A program made the position numbers and the translations under genes. This document shows, in pieces, positions 8,798 to 18,961 of a stretch of 20,745 bases of DNA. How positions within the stretch are numbered: the stretch's first letter is position 1; each line of letters begins with the position of its first letter. Under the pieces are notes generated by a model, which ran no database searches, was not told the origin of the DNA, and worked only from the letters and a program-made list of their open reading frames with translations. Source of the DNA: Welwitschia mirabilis (taxonomy: Eukaryota > Gnetophyta > Gnetopsida > Welwitschiales); NCBI GenBank assembly GCA_051453625.1, contig JBOZIK010000001.1:210982372-211003116 (forward strand). Reading direction: 5' to 3'.

Positions 8798-9521
8798 TGT
8801 AGAAATAATGCAATAAAAACCTTAGGATTACTTTTGAAATTGTGTATTCAATGAGGAATAGGAAAAAAGAAAAAATATACAGGAAAATGAAGTGTTAGAG
8901 ATAATAAAAGAATAGCTTTATATTAATGATATATAAATTACAATCTTACAAACTAAAATCACATTCAGCAAAGCTTCCACTAGCTTCCCTCAGTAATGGC
9001 CTCGAAATCTTTACTACTTACATGCTCTTAAACCTACCACATTCTTCTAGTTATAAAGCTTTAAGAGGAATCTTAATCATGAATAAATCCTTTTAATATT
9101 AGCCCCTTGCATTTTTACTAAACACAACATATTTATAACTTTCTCTTAAATGTATTATAATTCTATTTTAAATAAATTATATTGTAACTCCCTTTTAAAA
9201 ACATTGTGATTCCCTTCTAAATGAAGCACACTATAGTTTCCTCCTAAATGCATTGTAGCCGCCTTTTAAATAAAGCACATTATAAGCTTTTTATCAATGC
9301 ATTATAACTTCCTTATAGATAAAGAACATTGTAACTTTTTTCAAAATTCATTGTAACTCCTTTTTGAATAAAGCATAGTATAATTTCCTTCTAAATAAAT
9401 TATTGTAAAACTTACTTACAACGTGGAAATTACACCTAGCTAGTTTTATTTCCCACATAATACTTCTAACTAATGTAGAATTATTTTATTTTTATTTTAC
9501 AAGGATGTTTCTGCATTAACA
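8798..9521 (-). repeat. 5' LTR of the minus-strand gypsy element (right boundary tentative)
   Basis: The LTR end next to the primer site is well supported: in minus orientation it finishes ATTATTTCTACA at 8798. The outer end is set at 9521 because the minus strand begins TGTTAATGCAGAAACA there, giving TG...CA termini and about 724 bp. This end is a guess. The LTR contains a TATA-like AATATAAAG on the minus strand near 8916-8930 and the minisatellite at 9128-9409. The 3' LTR is not present to the left, in line with truncation after reverse transcriptase. Confidence 0.5.
9128..9409. repeat. Degenerate minisatellite of about 25 bp, about 11 units
   Basis: Successive units resemble CATTGTAACTCCCTTTTAAA plus TAAAG, for example at 9251, 9300, 9349 and 9373. 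Units of 25 and 24 bp alternate from 9226 on: one type ends AAAG or AAAGCA, the other ends AATG or ATTCA. This gives a higher-order period near 49 bp. The array lies inside the putative LTR. Confidence 0.85.
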
Positions 9522-9989
9522 CTTTATTTGTCAAAGATAACAAGTGTTTGTACATCACTTTAATCTAATAGTGAGATATGTAGGAAAGCCCTAAACCATG
9601 TCGATCTTGATGTTTTTTGTTTTTTTTTTATTCTTATTAGTTTCTATCATTACTTAGTTTCTAATTTTTGTTGTATTCTTTTCAATAACTAGTATTAAAC
9701 CTAGGATTTATAAATTTTTCATTTTAATAATTAGTGTGTAAATAGTTGTTTTATAAAAAGAGAGAACTAGCATCATGTAGCAAATCCTAGTAAGATCATG
9801 CATTCACTTTGTGGGCATTTTAAAAATTCTTAGTTATTTATACAATTATATCTTAAACAACTATACATGTTTTCTATATTTATGATTGCTTGTTTTTTTA
9901 GCATTAACAAAGAGTATTTCAATTATAGATTCAACATTTTCATTTAACTAGAAGTTAATGTGTAGTGAATAAGACAAATGTTCTAGTGG
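9522..9989. other. Noncoding stretch between the gypsy LTR and copia gag
   Basis: No domain is visible. By position it could hold the leader or LTR of the copia relic to its right, but I find no clear tRNA primer site (no TGGTATCA-like motif) before the gag. Confidence 0.35.
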
Positions 9990-10645
9990 ATAAATTTAAA
10001 ATTAAAATTATAGATATTGGAAGATGAAAGTAAATCAGTTATTATATTACTAATATTTTGAAACACTTGTTTAAAGACTAAGTGTAAGATCTACTTCTAT
10101 AACCATTAATAAATGAAGAAAGATGGATCAATAATGATCTAGCAATTATTTAGTAGTCTTTTAGATGATTTCATTCCGATGGATATGTAACACTCATAAT
10201 ACATACATGATCTATAGACTAGATTACAAAATCTTTACTAAGTAAGGATATTAACAAATTAAGTCTTTCTTCATTAGTGACATAGTTTGAAACTAAAGAA
10301 AGATGAAAACATGACCTACTACTTGCAGAAGTTTAAATTAGTTATTTTATAGGTGGGTATCATATGGATCAAAATCTTAAATGAGGATAATATGGTAACT
10401 TTTTTAAGTTTATTATCTAAATCATGGGATTTCTTAGTAATGTCATGTAGTAGTAGTACTTTCTATTTGTAGAAATTCAATGATGTGGTTAGTGCTACAT
10501 TAACTAAAGAAATTTATTATTAAGTAAACATTAGTACTTCATTTACTAAAAATAAGCTTTAGCAATCAAAGAAATTAAGAAGTTATAAAAAGAAACATTA
10601 ACCAAACATGTCAAAAGAAATTATTTTAAACTCAAACATGATGAT
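9990..10645 (+). pseudogene. Ty1/copia gag polyprotein (UBN2-type), decayed
   Basis: At 10006 the frame reads NYRYWKMKVNQLLYY, the NY--WK-KM--LL start block of plant copia Gag. After frameshifts, the frame of 10281 reads HSLKLKKDENMTYYLQKFKL and then, past a TAG, IKILNEDNMVTFLSLLSKSW and DFLVMSCSSSTFYL. This follows the gag pattern LKM-EG-SM--YL--FK-L---L--G------D----LL-SLP-S-. The end of the domain reads KFNDVVSATLTKEI. A zinc-knuckle remnant KHVKRNYFKLK (about 10607-10635) has lost a Cys by TGT to TAT. Stops are TAG or TAA at likely Gln codons. No protease, integrase or reverse transcriptase follows. Confidence 0.8.
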
Positions 10646-10797
10646 TGTCCTCCAAAGATAAAACCTTTAAATAGATTGATTTTATTAAGAAATATGAAGT
10701 TACGTTCTAACACTACTAAGCTAAGTTATGACTATTCACTAAGGGTTATCACTCGTAGCATGGAGAAGTTGTAGGTCTATTTTAGTGTACAAGTGTT
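10646..10797. other. Junction after copia gag, unassigned
   Basis: Copia similarity fades shortly after the knuckle remnant. No copia protease signature (D-S-G/D-T-G followed by H) is visible before the unrelated duplicated block at 10798. Confidence 0.35.
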
Positions 10798-12224
10798 TAT
10801 TTAACTTGATATACATATTGGTTTGCTAATTTTTTTGAAGATTACATGCATAGACATTTTGAAAGCTATACCTATTAAAGCTAGTTTAAGACTAGCTTAT
10901 ATTACTTTATTTGAGAAGATTATATCTTGTTTTGATGCTTGATGCAAAATATATTCCTTACAAAGTGATATCTAATCTAGTTAGAGCTTGTACATGTTTT
11001 GATTCATGATGTTCAACTCTAGATAGGAGTTTTGTAAAATAGTGATGTACTTATAGATTATTTTTCATCATTTTATTTTTTGGATTACAATTCATGCTTT
11101 TAGAAACTGATTAGTATCATACCCAATATTTTGTAAACCTTAATTATTAAGCTTTTAATTAGATGATGGATTACTCTTCTTTAAAGGCCTTATCAAAATA
11201 AGATGATATTTTAAATTAACCTTATTTGTAATTTTCATAATTCACCATGAAAATGATAATAATTATATTATAAAAATTTTTATGAGAAAATATATCCAAA
11301 CATTTAAAATTAGATAAACCCATTATGTAAGGAATTAAAATCCCATGATAAAACTAATAAATTTAAAATTTCAAGAGGACATAATAATATATTTCACATC
11401 TTATTTACTCATTTAATTCTTGATAAATGTGATAGGTGTATTGTATTATGAATGGACATTTNNNNNNNNNNNNNNNNNNNNNNNNNNNNNNNNNNNNNNN
11501 NNNNNNNNNNNNNNNNNNNNNNNNNNNNNNNNNNNNNNNNNNNNNNNNNNNNNNNNNNNNNTATTTAACTTGATATACATATTAGTTTGCTAATTGTTTT
11601 GAAGATCACATGCATAAACATTTTGAAAGATATACCTATTAAAGCTAGTTTAAGATTAGCTTATCTTGCTTTATTTGAGGAGATTCTATCTTTTTTTGAT
11701 GCTTGATGTAAAATATATTCATTACCAAGTGTTATGTAATCTAGTTAGAGCTTGTACATGTTTTTATTCATGATGTTCAACTCTATATAGGAGTTTTGTA
11801 AAATAGTGATTATTTATAGATTATTTTTCATCATTTTATTTCTTGGATTGCAATTCATGCTTTTAGAAACTGATTAATATCATACCCCATATTTTGTAAA
11901 CCTTAATTATTAATCTTTTAATTAGATGATAAATAATCTTCTTTAAAGGCCTTGTTAAAATAAGATGATATTTTAAATCAACCTTATTTGTAATTTTCAT
12001 AATTCACCATGAAAATGATAATAATTATATTATGAAAAGTTTTATGAGAAAATCTATTCAAACATTTAAAATTAGATAAACCAATTATGTAAGGAATTAA
12101 AATCCCATGATAAAACTAATAAATTTAAAATTTTAAGAGGACATAATAATATATTTCACATCTTATTTACTCATTTAAATTCTTAATAAATGTGATAGGT
12201 GTATTGTATTATGAATGGACATTT
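10798..12224. repeat. About 664-bp duplication around a 100-N gap
   Basis: 10798-11461 recurs at 11562-12224. In the first 210 bases I counted about 17 differences, mostly single substitutions. The left copy ends at the gap edge and the right copy starts at it. This is the largest of the gap duplications. The repeated sequence has no recognisable protein on either strand and stops are dense, so its origin is unknown. It could be an insertion that interrupts the copia element. Confidence 0.88.
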
Positions 12225-12811
12225 TATTCTTTGTGTTATGTGATTGATAGATTTTATGCATTATGAAATAAGTACATTCACTCTTACCTAGAACCAATAG
12301 TGATAAATGAGTAGATTTACTCTACCATGACTTTACCTTCTTAAGATGTGTAAGGGAACTTGATTCATAGCNNNNNNNNNNNNNNNNNNNNNNNNNNNNN
12401 NNNNNNNNNNNNNNNNNNNNNNNNNNNNNNNNNNNNNNNNNNNNNNNNNNNNNNNNNNNNNNNNNNNNNNNNNNNNNNNNNNNNNNNNNNNNNNNNNNNN
12501 NNNNNNNNNNNNNNNNNNNNNNNNNNNNNNNNNNNNNNNNNNNNNNNNNNNNNNNNNNNNNNNNNNNTACTTACCCTAGTTAGGTGCATAAGTTATAAAT
12601 ATGATTTCTCTTTTTGCACTCCAATGTCACTTATTACTCATCCCACTTGTAAATGCTAAATCATGTGATCTTAAGATCTTGAGCTATGTACCTTTTGCTT
12701 ATCTATAAAGAAATACCTTTTATTCTCTCATAGAAAAAGGGGATACTTTTAATTTTTCTATATGATTTCATTTCCTTATTTCCCCTCTATTTCTTTCATT
12801 TTCTTGCTTGT
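12225..12811. other. Noncoding sequence with a 196-N gap and a TATA-like motif
   Basis: The N-run 12372-12567 is not flanked by matching sequence, so it may be a real gap. To its right, TATCTATAAAGAAATACC (12700-12717) contains a TATA-box-like CTATAAAG, followed by C/T-rich leader sequence. This could be an LTR promoter, but no retroelement gene in the same orientation lies close enough to confirm it. Open frames here are mostly N. Confidence 0.3.
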
Positions 12812-13625
12812 GAAGCTTGAAGCTTAGAATCTTAGAGCTAACGACTCTTAAGCTTTGATCTGTATCAATCTTTAACTATCAAGGACTTATTAATCTTTTT
12901 AAGTAAACTCTTTACTCATATTATTCATATAGTCTCTTTTAATATATTAGTAGAATAATGTAATATTTACGATATATCATAAAAACATATTTTCCCTCCC
13001 ATTGGCTCTCACTAAGATGTAGGCAGATATNNNNNNNNNNNNNNNNNNNNNNNNNNNNNNNNNNNNNNNNNNNNNNNNNNNNNNNNNNNNNNNNNNNNNN
13101 NNNNNNNNNNNNNNNNNNNNNNNNNNNNNNNNNNNNNNNNNNNNNNNNNNNNNNNNNNNNNNNNNNNNNNNNNNNNNNNNNNNNNNNNNNNNNNNNNNNN
13201 NNNNNNNNNNNNNNNNNNNNNNNNNNNNNNNNNNNNNNNNNNNNNNNNNNNNNNNNNNNNNNNNNNNNNNNNNNNNNNNNNNNNNNNNNNNNNNNNNNNN
13301 NNNNNNNNNNNNNNNNNNNNNNNNNNNNNNNNNNNNNNNNNNNNNNNNNNNNNNNNNNNNNNNNNNNNNNNNNNNNNNNNNNNNNNNNNNNNNNNNNNNN
13401 NNNNNNGAGCTTGGAGATTAGAATCTTGGAGCTAAGGACTCTTAAGCTTGGATCTATATCAATCTTCAACTATCAAGAACTTATTAATCTTTTTAAGTAA
13501 GCTCTTTACTCATATTATTGATATATTATCTTTTAATATTTTAGTAGAATGATGTAATATTTATGATATATCATAAAAATATATTTTTCCCTCCCATTGA
13601 CTCTCACTAATACATGGGCAGATAT
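12812..13625. repeat. About 219-bp duplication around a 376-N gap
   Basis: 12812-13030 recurs at 13407-13625 with scattered differences. The left copy ends GGCAGATAT at the gap (13031-13406), while the right copy reads GGCAGATATGAGGGG and continues. The geometry again indicates overlapping contig ends. Confidence 0.88.
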
Positions 13626-13674
13626 GAGGGGTCTCTTATGCTTAGTGGATGAGGTTACTAATGAATGATTATGG

Positions 13675-14361
13675 CTAAGTAATCACTTTTGGGATTCACT
13701 ATATACTTGAGTACCCATGTTTGTTTTATATTAATATATATAAAAATATATTTTTCATTTATTATGCATTAGGTCAATCTTATTAAGGGCAAAGTCTGAT
13801 CCTCAAAAATCTCTTTTAGGCTAGTACTCCTTCACAGTAATCTCAAGGTTCATCATAAATGCTTTTGTGAATTGATTTGATTTTCCTTCCTAAATTGATT
13901 TGCATTACTACTATGTAGGAAAGCTATACTATAAATTATTAGTTTATTTAGTGTATTCATTATTTTGCNNNNNNNNNNNNNNNNNNNNNNNNNNNNNNNN
14001 NNNNNNNNNNNNNNNNNNNNNNNNNNNNNNNNNNNNNNNNNNNNNNNNNNNNNNNNNNNNNNNNNNNNCCAAGTGATCACTTTTGGGATTTACTATATAC
14101 TTGAGTATCCATGTTTATTTTATATTAATATATATAAAAATATATTTTTCATTTATTATGCATTAGGTCCATCTTATTAGGGGCAAAGTCTGATCCTCAA
14201 AATCTCTTTTAGGCTAGCACTCCTTCATAGTAATCTCAAGGCTCATCGTAAATGCTTTTGTGAATTGATTTGATTTTCCTTTCTAAATTGATTTGCATTA
14301 CTACTATGTAGTAAAGCTATACTATAAATTATTAGTTTATCTAGTGTATTCATTATTTTGC
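13675..14361. repeat. About 293-bp duplication around a 100-N gap
   Basis: 13675-13968 recurs at 14069-14361 with few differences. The left copy ends TATTTTGC at the gap (13969-14068) and the right copy continues TATTTTGCTAATTC. Both contain a palindromic AT core, ATTAATATATATAAAAATAT. No coding signal is present. Confidence 0.9.
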
Positions 14362-14448
14362 TAATTCAAATTATTGTATAATTAGTTTTTGAACCTCTAC
14401 TATATTTTCCTTAGCAAAAGTTAAATTTCCAGAATAGAGGCACAGGTT

Positions 14449-15291
14449 AAAAACACCATAGCTTATTAATTAGTAGGTATAAATTAATAATTATTTTTTT
14501 CTTAAGTATTTATGTTATGATTGTGAAAATGTAAAAACGGTAATTTTTCGAATGTGTAATAATTTTTAAAAATTTATTTATTAAAATATGTTAAAAATAA
14601 ATGCAAAATATAGTAAGCAATCAATTTATGTTTCTGTAACTAACAATTAAGATATCTATAAACTTAAGCATCATAAGTTGTAGGCAATTAAATAAGATTT
14701 CTAAAACATCTTGAATCATTTGAAAACTCAAAGTATTTTGAAAGTTATAATCATATTAGTATAATGTGGTAGGACTGTAATTTTAGAAAAATTGATAATT
14801 ATTAACATTAAATGATAAACTNNNNNNNNNNNNNNNNNNNNNNNNNNNNNNNNNNNNNNNNNNNNNNNNNNNNNNNNNNNNNNNNNNNNNNNNNNNNNNN
14901 NNNNNNNNNNNNNNNNNNNNNAAAAAAACCATAGCTTATTAATTAGTAGATATAAATTAATAAATATTTTTTATACGTATAAGATCATGTTATGATTGTG
15001 AAAATGTAAAAACGGTTATTTTTCTAATGTGTAATAATTTTTAAAAATTTATTTATTAAAATATGTTAAAAAATAAATGCAAAATATAGTAAGCAATCAA
15101 TTTATGTTTTTGTAACTAACAATTAAAATATCTATAAACTTAAGCATCCTAAGTTATAGGAAAGTAAATAAGANNNNNNNNNNGAATCATTCAAAAACTC
15201 AAAGTATTTTGAAAGTTATAATCATATTAGTATAATATGTAGGACTGTAATTTTAGAAAAAATGACAGTTTTTAACATTAGATGATGAACT
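14449..15291. repeat. About 370-bp duplication around a 100-N gap, with a nested 10-N gap
   Basis: 14449-14821 recurs at 14922-15291. The left copy ends GATAAACT at the gap and the right copy reads GATGAACTTAG onward. The 10 Ns at 15174-15183 fall where the left copy has 15 bases (TTTCTAAAACATCTT), so that gap can be filled by homology. Confidence 0.88.
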
Positions 15292-15652
15292 TAGAAATAA
15301 TATTTTTAGAATTCCAAGATAGTTTAACTTAGTTTATGAAAATTCTATTATGAGTATAATTTATGAAAAATTACTATAATTTATTTTTTACTTTATAATT
15401 AATTAACTATTAATTTTTTATTATGATATCTCCTAAGAGTCCAAAAACATTATAATTAATGTTTAAATTATAGAAAGATCATTAAATAAAATTATAGAGG
15501 TGATTTAAGTATGTAAGATTAGTTTCTATCAGTAGCCTTAGGTTTCATTACTTAGAAATAATATTTTATTAGAAGAAATACCTCTTTTACCTATTTCCTT
15601 TATCTTACTTTGAATGTGCATGTTTGTAAGAGTTTTCGCTTTAGTAGTTTAC

Positions 15653-15661
15653 TATAAATAG
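15653..15661 (+). promoter_or_regulatory. TATA box (TATAAATAG), probably an LTR promoter
   Basis: TATAAATAG is a full match to the plant TATA consensus. It lies in a stretch of more mixed composition than the surrounding AT-rich DNA, which makes chance less likely. No coding sequence follows within 3 kb, as expected for an LTR whose internal region is lost or decayed. Confidence 0.5.
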
Positions 15662-15718
15662 TCCTTGATTAATCACTTATTTTTTAGACTTTGATATAGC
15701 TATGTGAGTCTTGGATGA

Positions 15719-16262
15719 AGTATTATATCTTAATAATCATGCTTGAGCTATACTTTCGTTTGTTTATCTTCATTGTATCAATTCATGGAGATTGTTATAT
15801 AAGGATGAAAGAATGCTTCTAGGCTTGGCATGGCTCCAGGTATGGATTAATTCCTTCAAGTACATTATTAATATGTTATTTGATACATTTTAAATTATGT
15901 TATTCTTATTAAAAATAAAGAAAAAAAAAGAATATTTCATTTNNNNNNNNNNNNNNNNNNNNNNNNNNNNNNNNNNNNNNNNNNNNNNNNNNNNNNNNNN
16001 NNNNNNNNNNNNNNNNNNNNNNNNNNNNNNNNNNNNNNNNNNAGTATTATATCTTAATAATCATGCTTGAGCTATACTTTCTTTTGTTTATCTTCACTGC
16101 ATCAATTCATGGAGATTGTCATATAAGCATGAAAGAATGCTTTTAGGCTTGGCATGGCTCCAAGTATGGATTAATTCCTTCAAGTACATTATTAAGATGT
16201 CATTTGATACATTTTAAATTCTATTATTATTATTAAAATAAAGGAAAAAAGAATATTTCATT
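15719..16262. repeat. About 222-bp duplication around a 100-N gap
   Basis: 15719-15942 recurs at 16043-16262 with few substitutions and short indels in the A-rich tail. The left copy ends at the gap edge, and the right copy starts exactly at its other side with AGTATTATATC. Confidence 0.9.
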
Positions 16263-17274
16263 TATTTAAATTTTCATTACTATAATCTAGAATATAAGAT
16301 GTTCTAATATGCTTATTTTCTCTTTTATGATTATTTCTATAAAATGAACCTAATGATGATTAAAATTATTATAATTAGGTAAATAATCCATTAAATATTC
16401 ATATTAGTTAAAATTTTATACATGCATTTGTGTGGTGCATTCATCGAATAGAACTAAATCAAGATATTTCTAATAATGATCATTCCCACATATGGATTTC
16501 ATCACTGAAGTGGGTTGCATTACATTTTTTTTCTTTTTATAATACCCTTCTAGAAGTGAATTTAATCATCAACCTCCTGCCCTACCAATTTATGAACTTA
16601 CTCCAACTTAATATCTTGAGCCCTTAGCATCGATGGATTATGTTGCACCATCCAAAGATGTTTCAAGGCCGTGAGGCTCATTTGTAAGCATGCATCTATC
16701 TCACAGCCACTTGTAACTTATATTGGGCATATATTAAGGTGAAGTATAAGCCTATGGGATTGATAACACCCATGTTTGTAGAATTTATACCCTGAATTAA
16801 AACCAATTACATCTGGAGGGTGGTCGGATATTGAGTTGGAATGCCACTAATGGGAGTTACAAACTCCTATTATATTGATTAGGTATTATTCTTAAACTTA
16901 TTCATGTATGTTTATAATAAGTTTACATCTTCTCAACCATTTATAAGATATATTTCTATGTGACAAAAAATGAGGAAGAAATGGAGGACACAAGCTTATA
17001 ATATCACTATTGTTTATAAACTAAAATAACCTAGGAATTAATTATTAGATAAATACATAATAATAATATGATAAAAAAGAAGGGAATAAAAAATTACTTA
17101 ATTAGGGTAAGAAAAGATAGGGTATCATAATTAGATTTAGCCTTAAGTGTGAGACTATTAAAAATGTGAAATTAAATCTTGCTTTTTTTTTAATAATTTC
17201 ACTTTTTTATTTCTATTGATTTAAGTTTTCATCTTTTAAATGTTTCAAAGAATAATTATCATTCATCTTATGTG
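16263..17274. other. Noncoding stretch with a GC-richer block (about 16640-16880)
   Basis: The block includes GGAGGGTGGTCGGATATTG (16816-16834) and CAAGGCCGTGAGGCTC (16664-16679). It keeps several CpG and CpNpG sites, in contrast to neighbouring DNA. No reading frame through it shows a domain, and the 65-codon open frame at 16430-16627 is not recognised. It may be the R-U5 end of the LTR-like block to its left, or a younger insertion. Confidence 0.3.
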
Positions 17275-17793
17275 TGTTAGAATAATGTAACTCATAGATT
17301 TTAATCCTCAAATGAGTTTTCAAAGAATGCATCTATTGGAAGAAGTTATATGAAGTGTTTTTGTGGCTATCTTTTTAATTAAAGATGCCTAGAATCTTTA
17401 AGATATCCTAATCTAATATAGGGATATAGTATTATGAAGGTGAGACATTGAATACCAAAACCATATTAATATCTATGTCTTTGGTTACTGTTTTTGTTAT
17501 TGTTATTTTCCTTTTAATGCTATGTTTCTATCTTCTACTATGTTTTTGTAACTATGATAAGTATACATCCTAATTTAGTTCATGTTTTTGTATTAATAAG
17601 AATATTCATTTCTAAATTTACTCCTATTTAAGTGTTTCTATAAAATAATTTTGAAATATCTATTTGAAACTTCTTTGTATTCTCTTTGTTATCAAATTAA
17701 TAGAAATGTATATTTACATGGATATGTTAATTCTAATTGTATAAGAGATCTAGATTAATAAAAATTGAAAACAAGATTTGTTATTATTTAACA
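17275..17793 (+). repeat. Probable LTR of a copia-type element (519 bp)
   Basis: The block begins TGTTAGAATAATGTAACTC and ends TTATTATTTAACA, giving the TG...CA termini of LTRs. The start resembles the TGTTGGAATAATG start common in plant copia LTRs. It is followed without a spacer by a candidate primer binding site. It has no coding content. Neither a 3' partner LTR nor gag was found to the right, so the element is truncated or its body was replaced by the LINE. Confidence 0.55.
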
Positions 17794-17808
17794 TGGTACT
17801 ATAACTAG
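17794..17808 (+). other. Candidate primer binding site next to the copia-like LTR
   Basis: TGGTACTATAACTAG compares with TGGTATCAGAGCTAG, the tRNA-Met site plus its common extension, with four mismatches. Its place directly after the LTR CA supports the call. A second TGGTATCA occurs at 17904-17911 but has no LTR end beside it. Confidence 0.45.
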
Positions 17809-18961
17809 TTGTTTAAGTAAGAGATCATATACAAAGAGGGTTGTGAGGTCTAGATGAAAGTGATTTTGACTTACGTCTAGATCACAAACTCTCACTCTTA
17901 AGGTGGTATCAATTGGCTATAGCTTGTCAATGAAACCATACTCTTAGGTGGGCTGATGAGAGGTGACTCATTAAGACATAAAGGGATCTCCACGATAAAT
18001 GAATTATTATTGCTTATATGATCAAATTTAAATATGTTACTTTATATATAGCTTGCAAAGAAGTTGAGAAGTTATAAATGTAGCTTCTAATATTGCATTA
18101 AAACTTAACTAAATTTGCATTATCTTTAATAGTTTAGGTGAAATATGTTTTATGATAAATCTTAAATATCACTCAAGGAGTAAGAAACTGGAACTTCAAT
18201 ATTATTACAGAAGATATTAAGAACTCCTTAAGATAACTACAAAATATTTCTACGAATAAACTAATTATCATTAATTACTTCACGTGCTTAATGTTAAGGA
18301 TCTTTATTACCTTAATGTTAAGTTTGATATCTTAAATAATGTTATAGTCTTAAAATATATAAAATATACCTTCCACCGACTTAGAAAGGATATTATTTCA
18401 TGAATGTATATTTCTATAATCAAAAAGGGGGAAAATTTATCATTATTGAATTATTATATATACACTAGAGAGATATGTTTCTTTTTTGGGGAAAAACGTA
18501 ATTAGGTGTTGTAAATGAAATAGGAATTTCCATAACTAAAAATATTTGGTGATTCAAGTAGAAAAGGTTTTTAGTAATTATAAATATTTGGTAATGTGAA
18601 GTAAAGAGGATTTTCTGTAATAGTGAAGACACAAAATGAGAGAATTGTGAACTTTGTAATAATCTCATCCTCTACATTGGAGATTTAAATATTATAAAGG
18701 GTGCTAAATATGACTTTAAAGAAGACTCACCATATAATTCTAAAGGCAAAATAGTAGGCATGAATTTTGATTTAATCTTAATCTTATCTAATTATTTATT
18801 TAAGCAACATGCTACCAACCTTTTCTTATAATGTGTTTCCTTGTAAATCATGGCTCTTAAGATCAATATCTTATTTATAATAAACTAATTCAATTTCATC
18901 ACATTATGATATCATATCATTGCATGCAAAGTATTTTTCTTAAATTTTTTTTAATTGATTG
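17809..18961. other. Unassigned region between the copia-like LTR and LINE
   Basis: The first 170 bases are less AT-rich (GTGAGGTCTAGATGAAAGTG; GGTGGGCTGATGAGAGGTG) and fit an element leader. After about 18000 the sequence is AT-rich with no domain seen. A purine run AAAAAGGGGGAAAA (18422-18435) could be a polypurine tract. The 67-codon minus-strand open frame at 18465-18668 only reflects a short tandem repeat. The 5' untranslated region of the LINE probably lies in the right part. Confidence 0.35.
18535..18625. repeat. Two-copy degenerate tandem repeat, about 42 bp
   Basis: AAATATTTGGTGATTCAAGT (from 18540) and AAATATTTGGTAATGTGAAG (from 18581) start two consecutive units of about 42 bp. 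Both continue through AGTA(A)A-AGG-TTTT and TAAT. The copies have diverged noticeably. Confidence 0.6.

Larger units (their letters stand above)
14362..15718 (+). repeat. LTR-like noncoding block with a promoter, element type unknown
   Basis: This block has no coding potential but has features of LTR U3-R sequence in plus orientation. It includes a TATA box at 15653-15661 after a mixed-composition stretch (15590-15650). It also includes a 100-N gap (14822-14921) with flanking duplication and a 10-N gap at 15174-15183. The termini and the second LTR copy were not found, so the LTR call rests on composition and the promoter-like motif only. Confidence 0.3.

Noticed and set aside
12360-13469. 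Open frames at 12360-12659, 12365-12589 and 12939-13469
   Set aside because: They are mostly N, and the sequenced ends show no domain.
16430-16627. 65-codon plus-strand open frame
   Set aside because: It is not recognised and has no codon or domain evidence. Its length is close to the other chance frames in the window.
17904-17911. TGGTATCA as the main primer binding site
   Set aside because: It has no LTR-like CA end beside it and the match stops after eight bases. The site at 17794 has the better context.
18465-18668. 67-codon minus-strand open frame with repeating Phe/Ile-rich peptide
   Set aside because: The peptide repeat mirrors the 42-bp DNA tandem repeat. There is no other support for coding.
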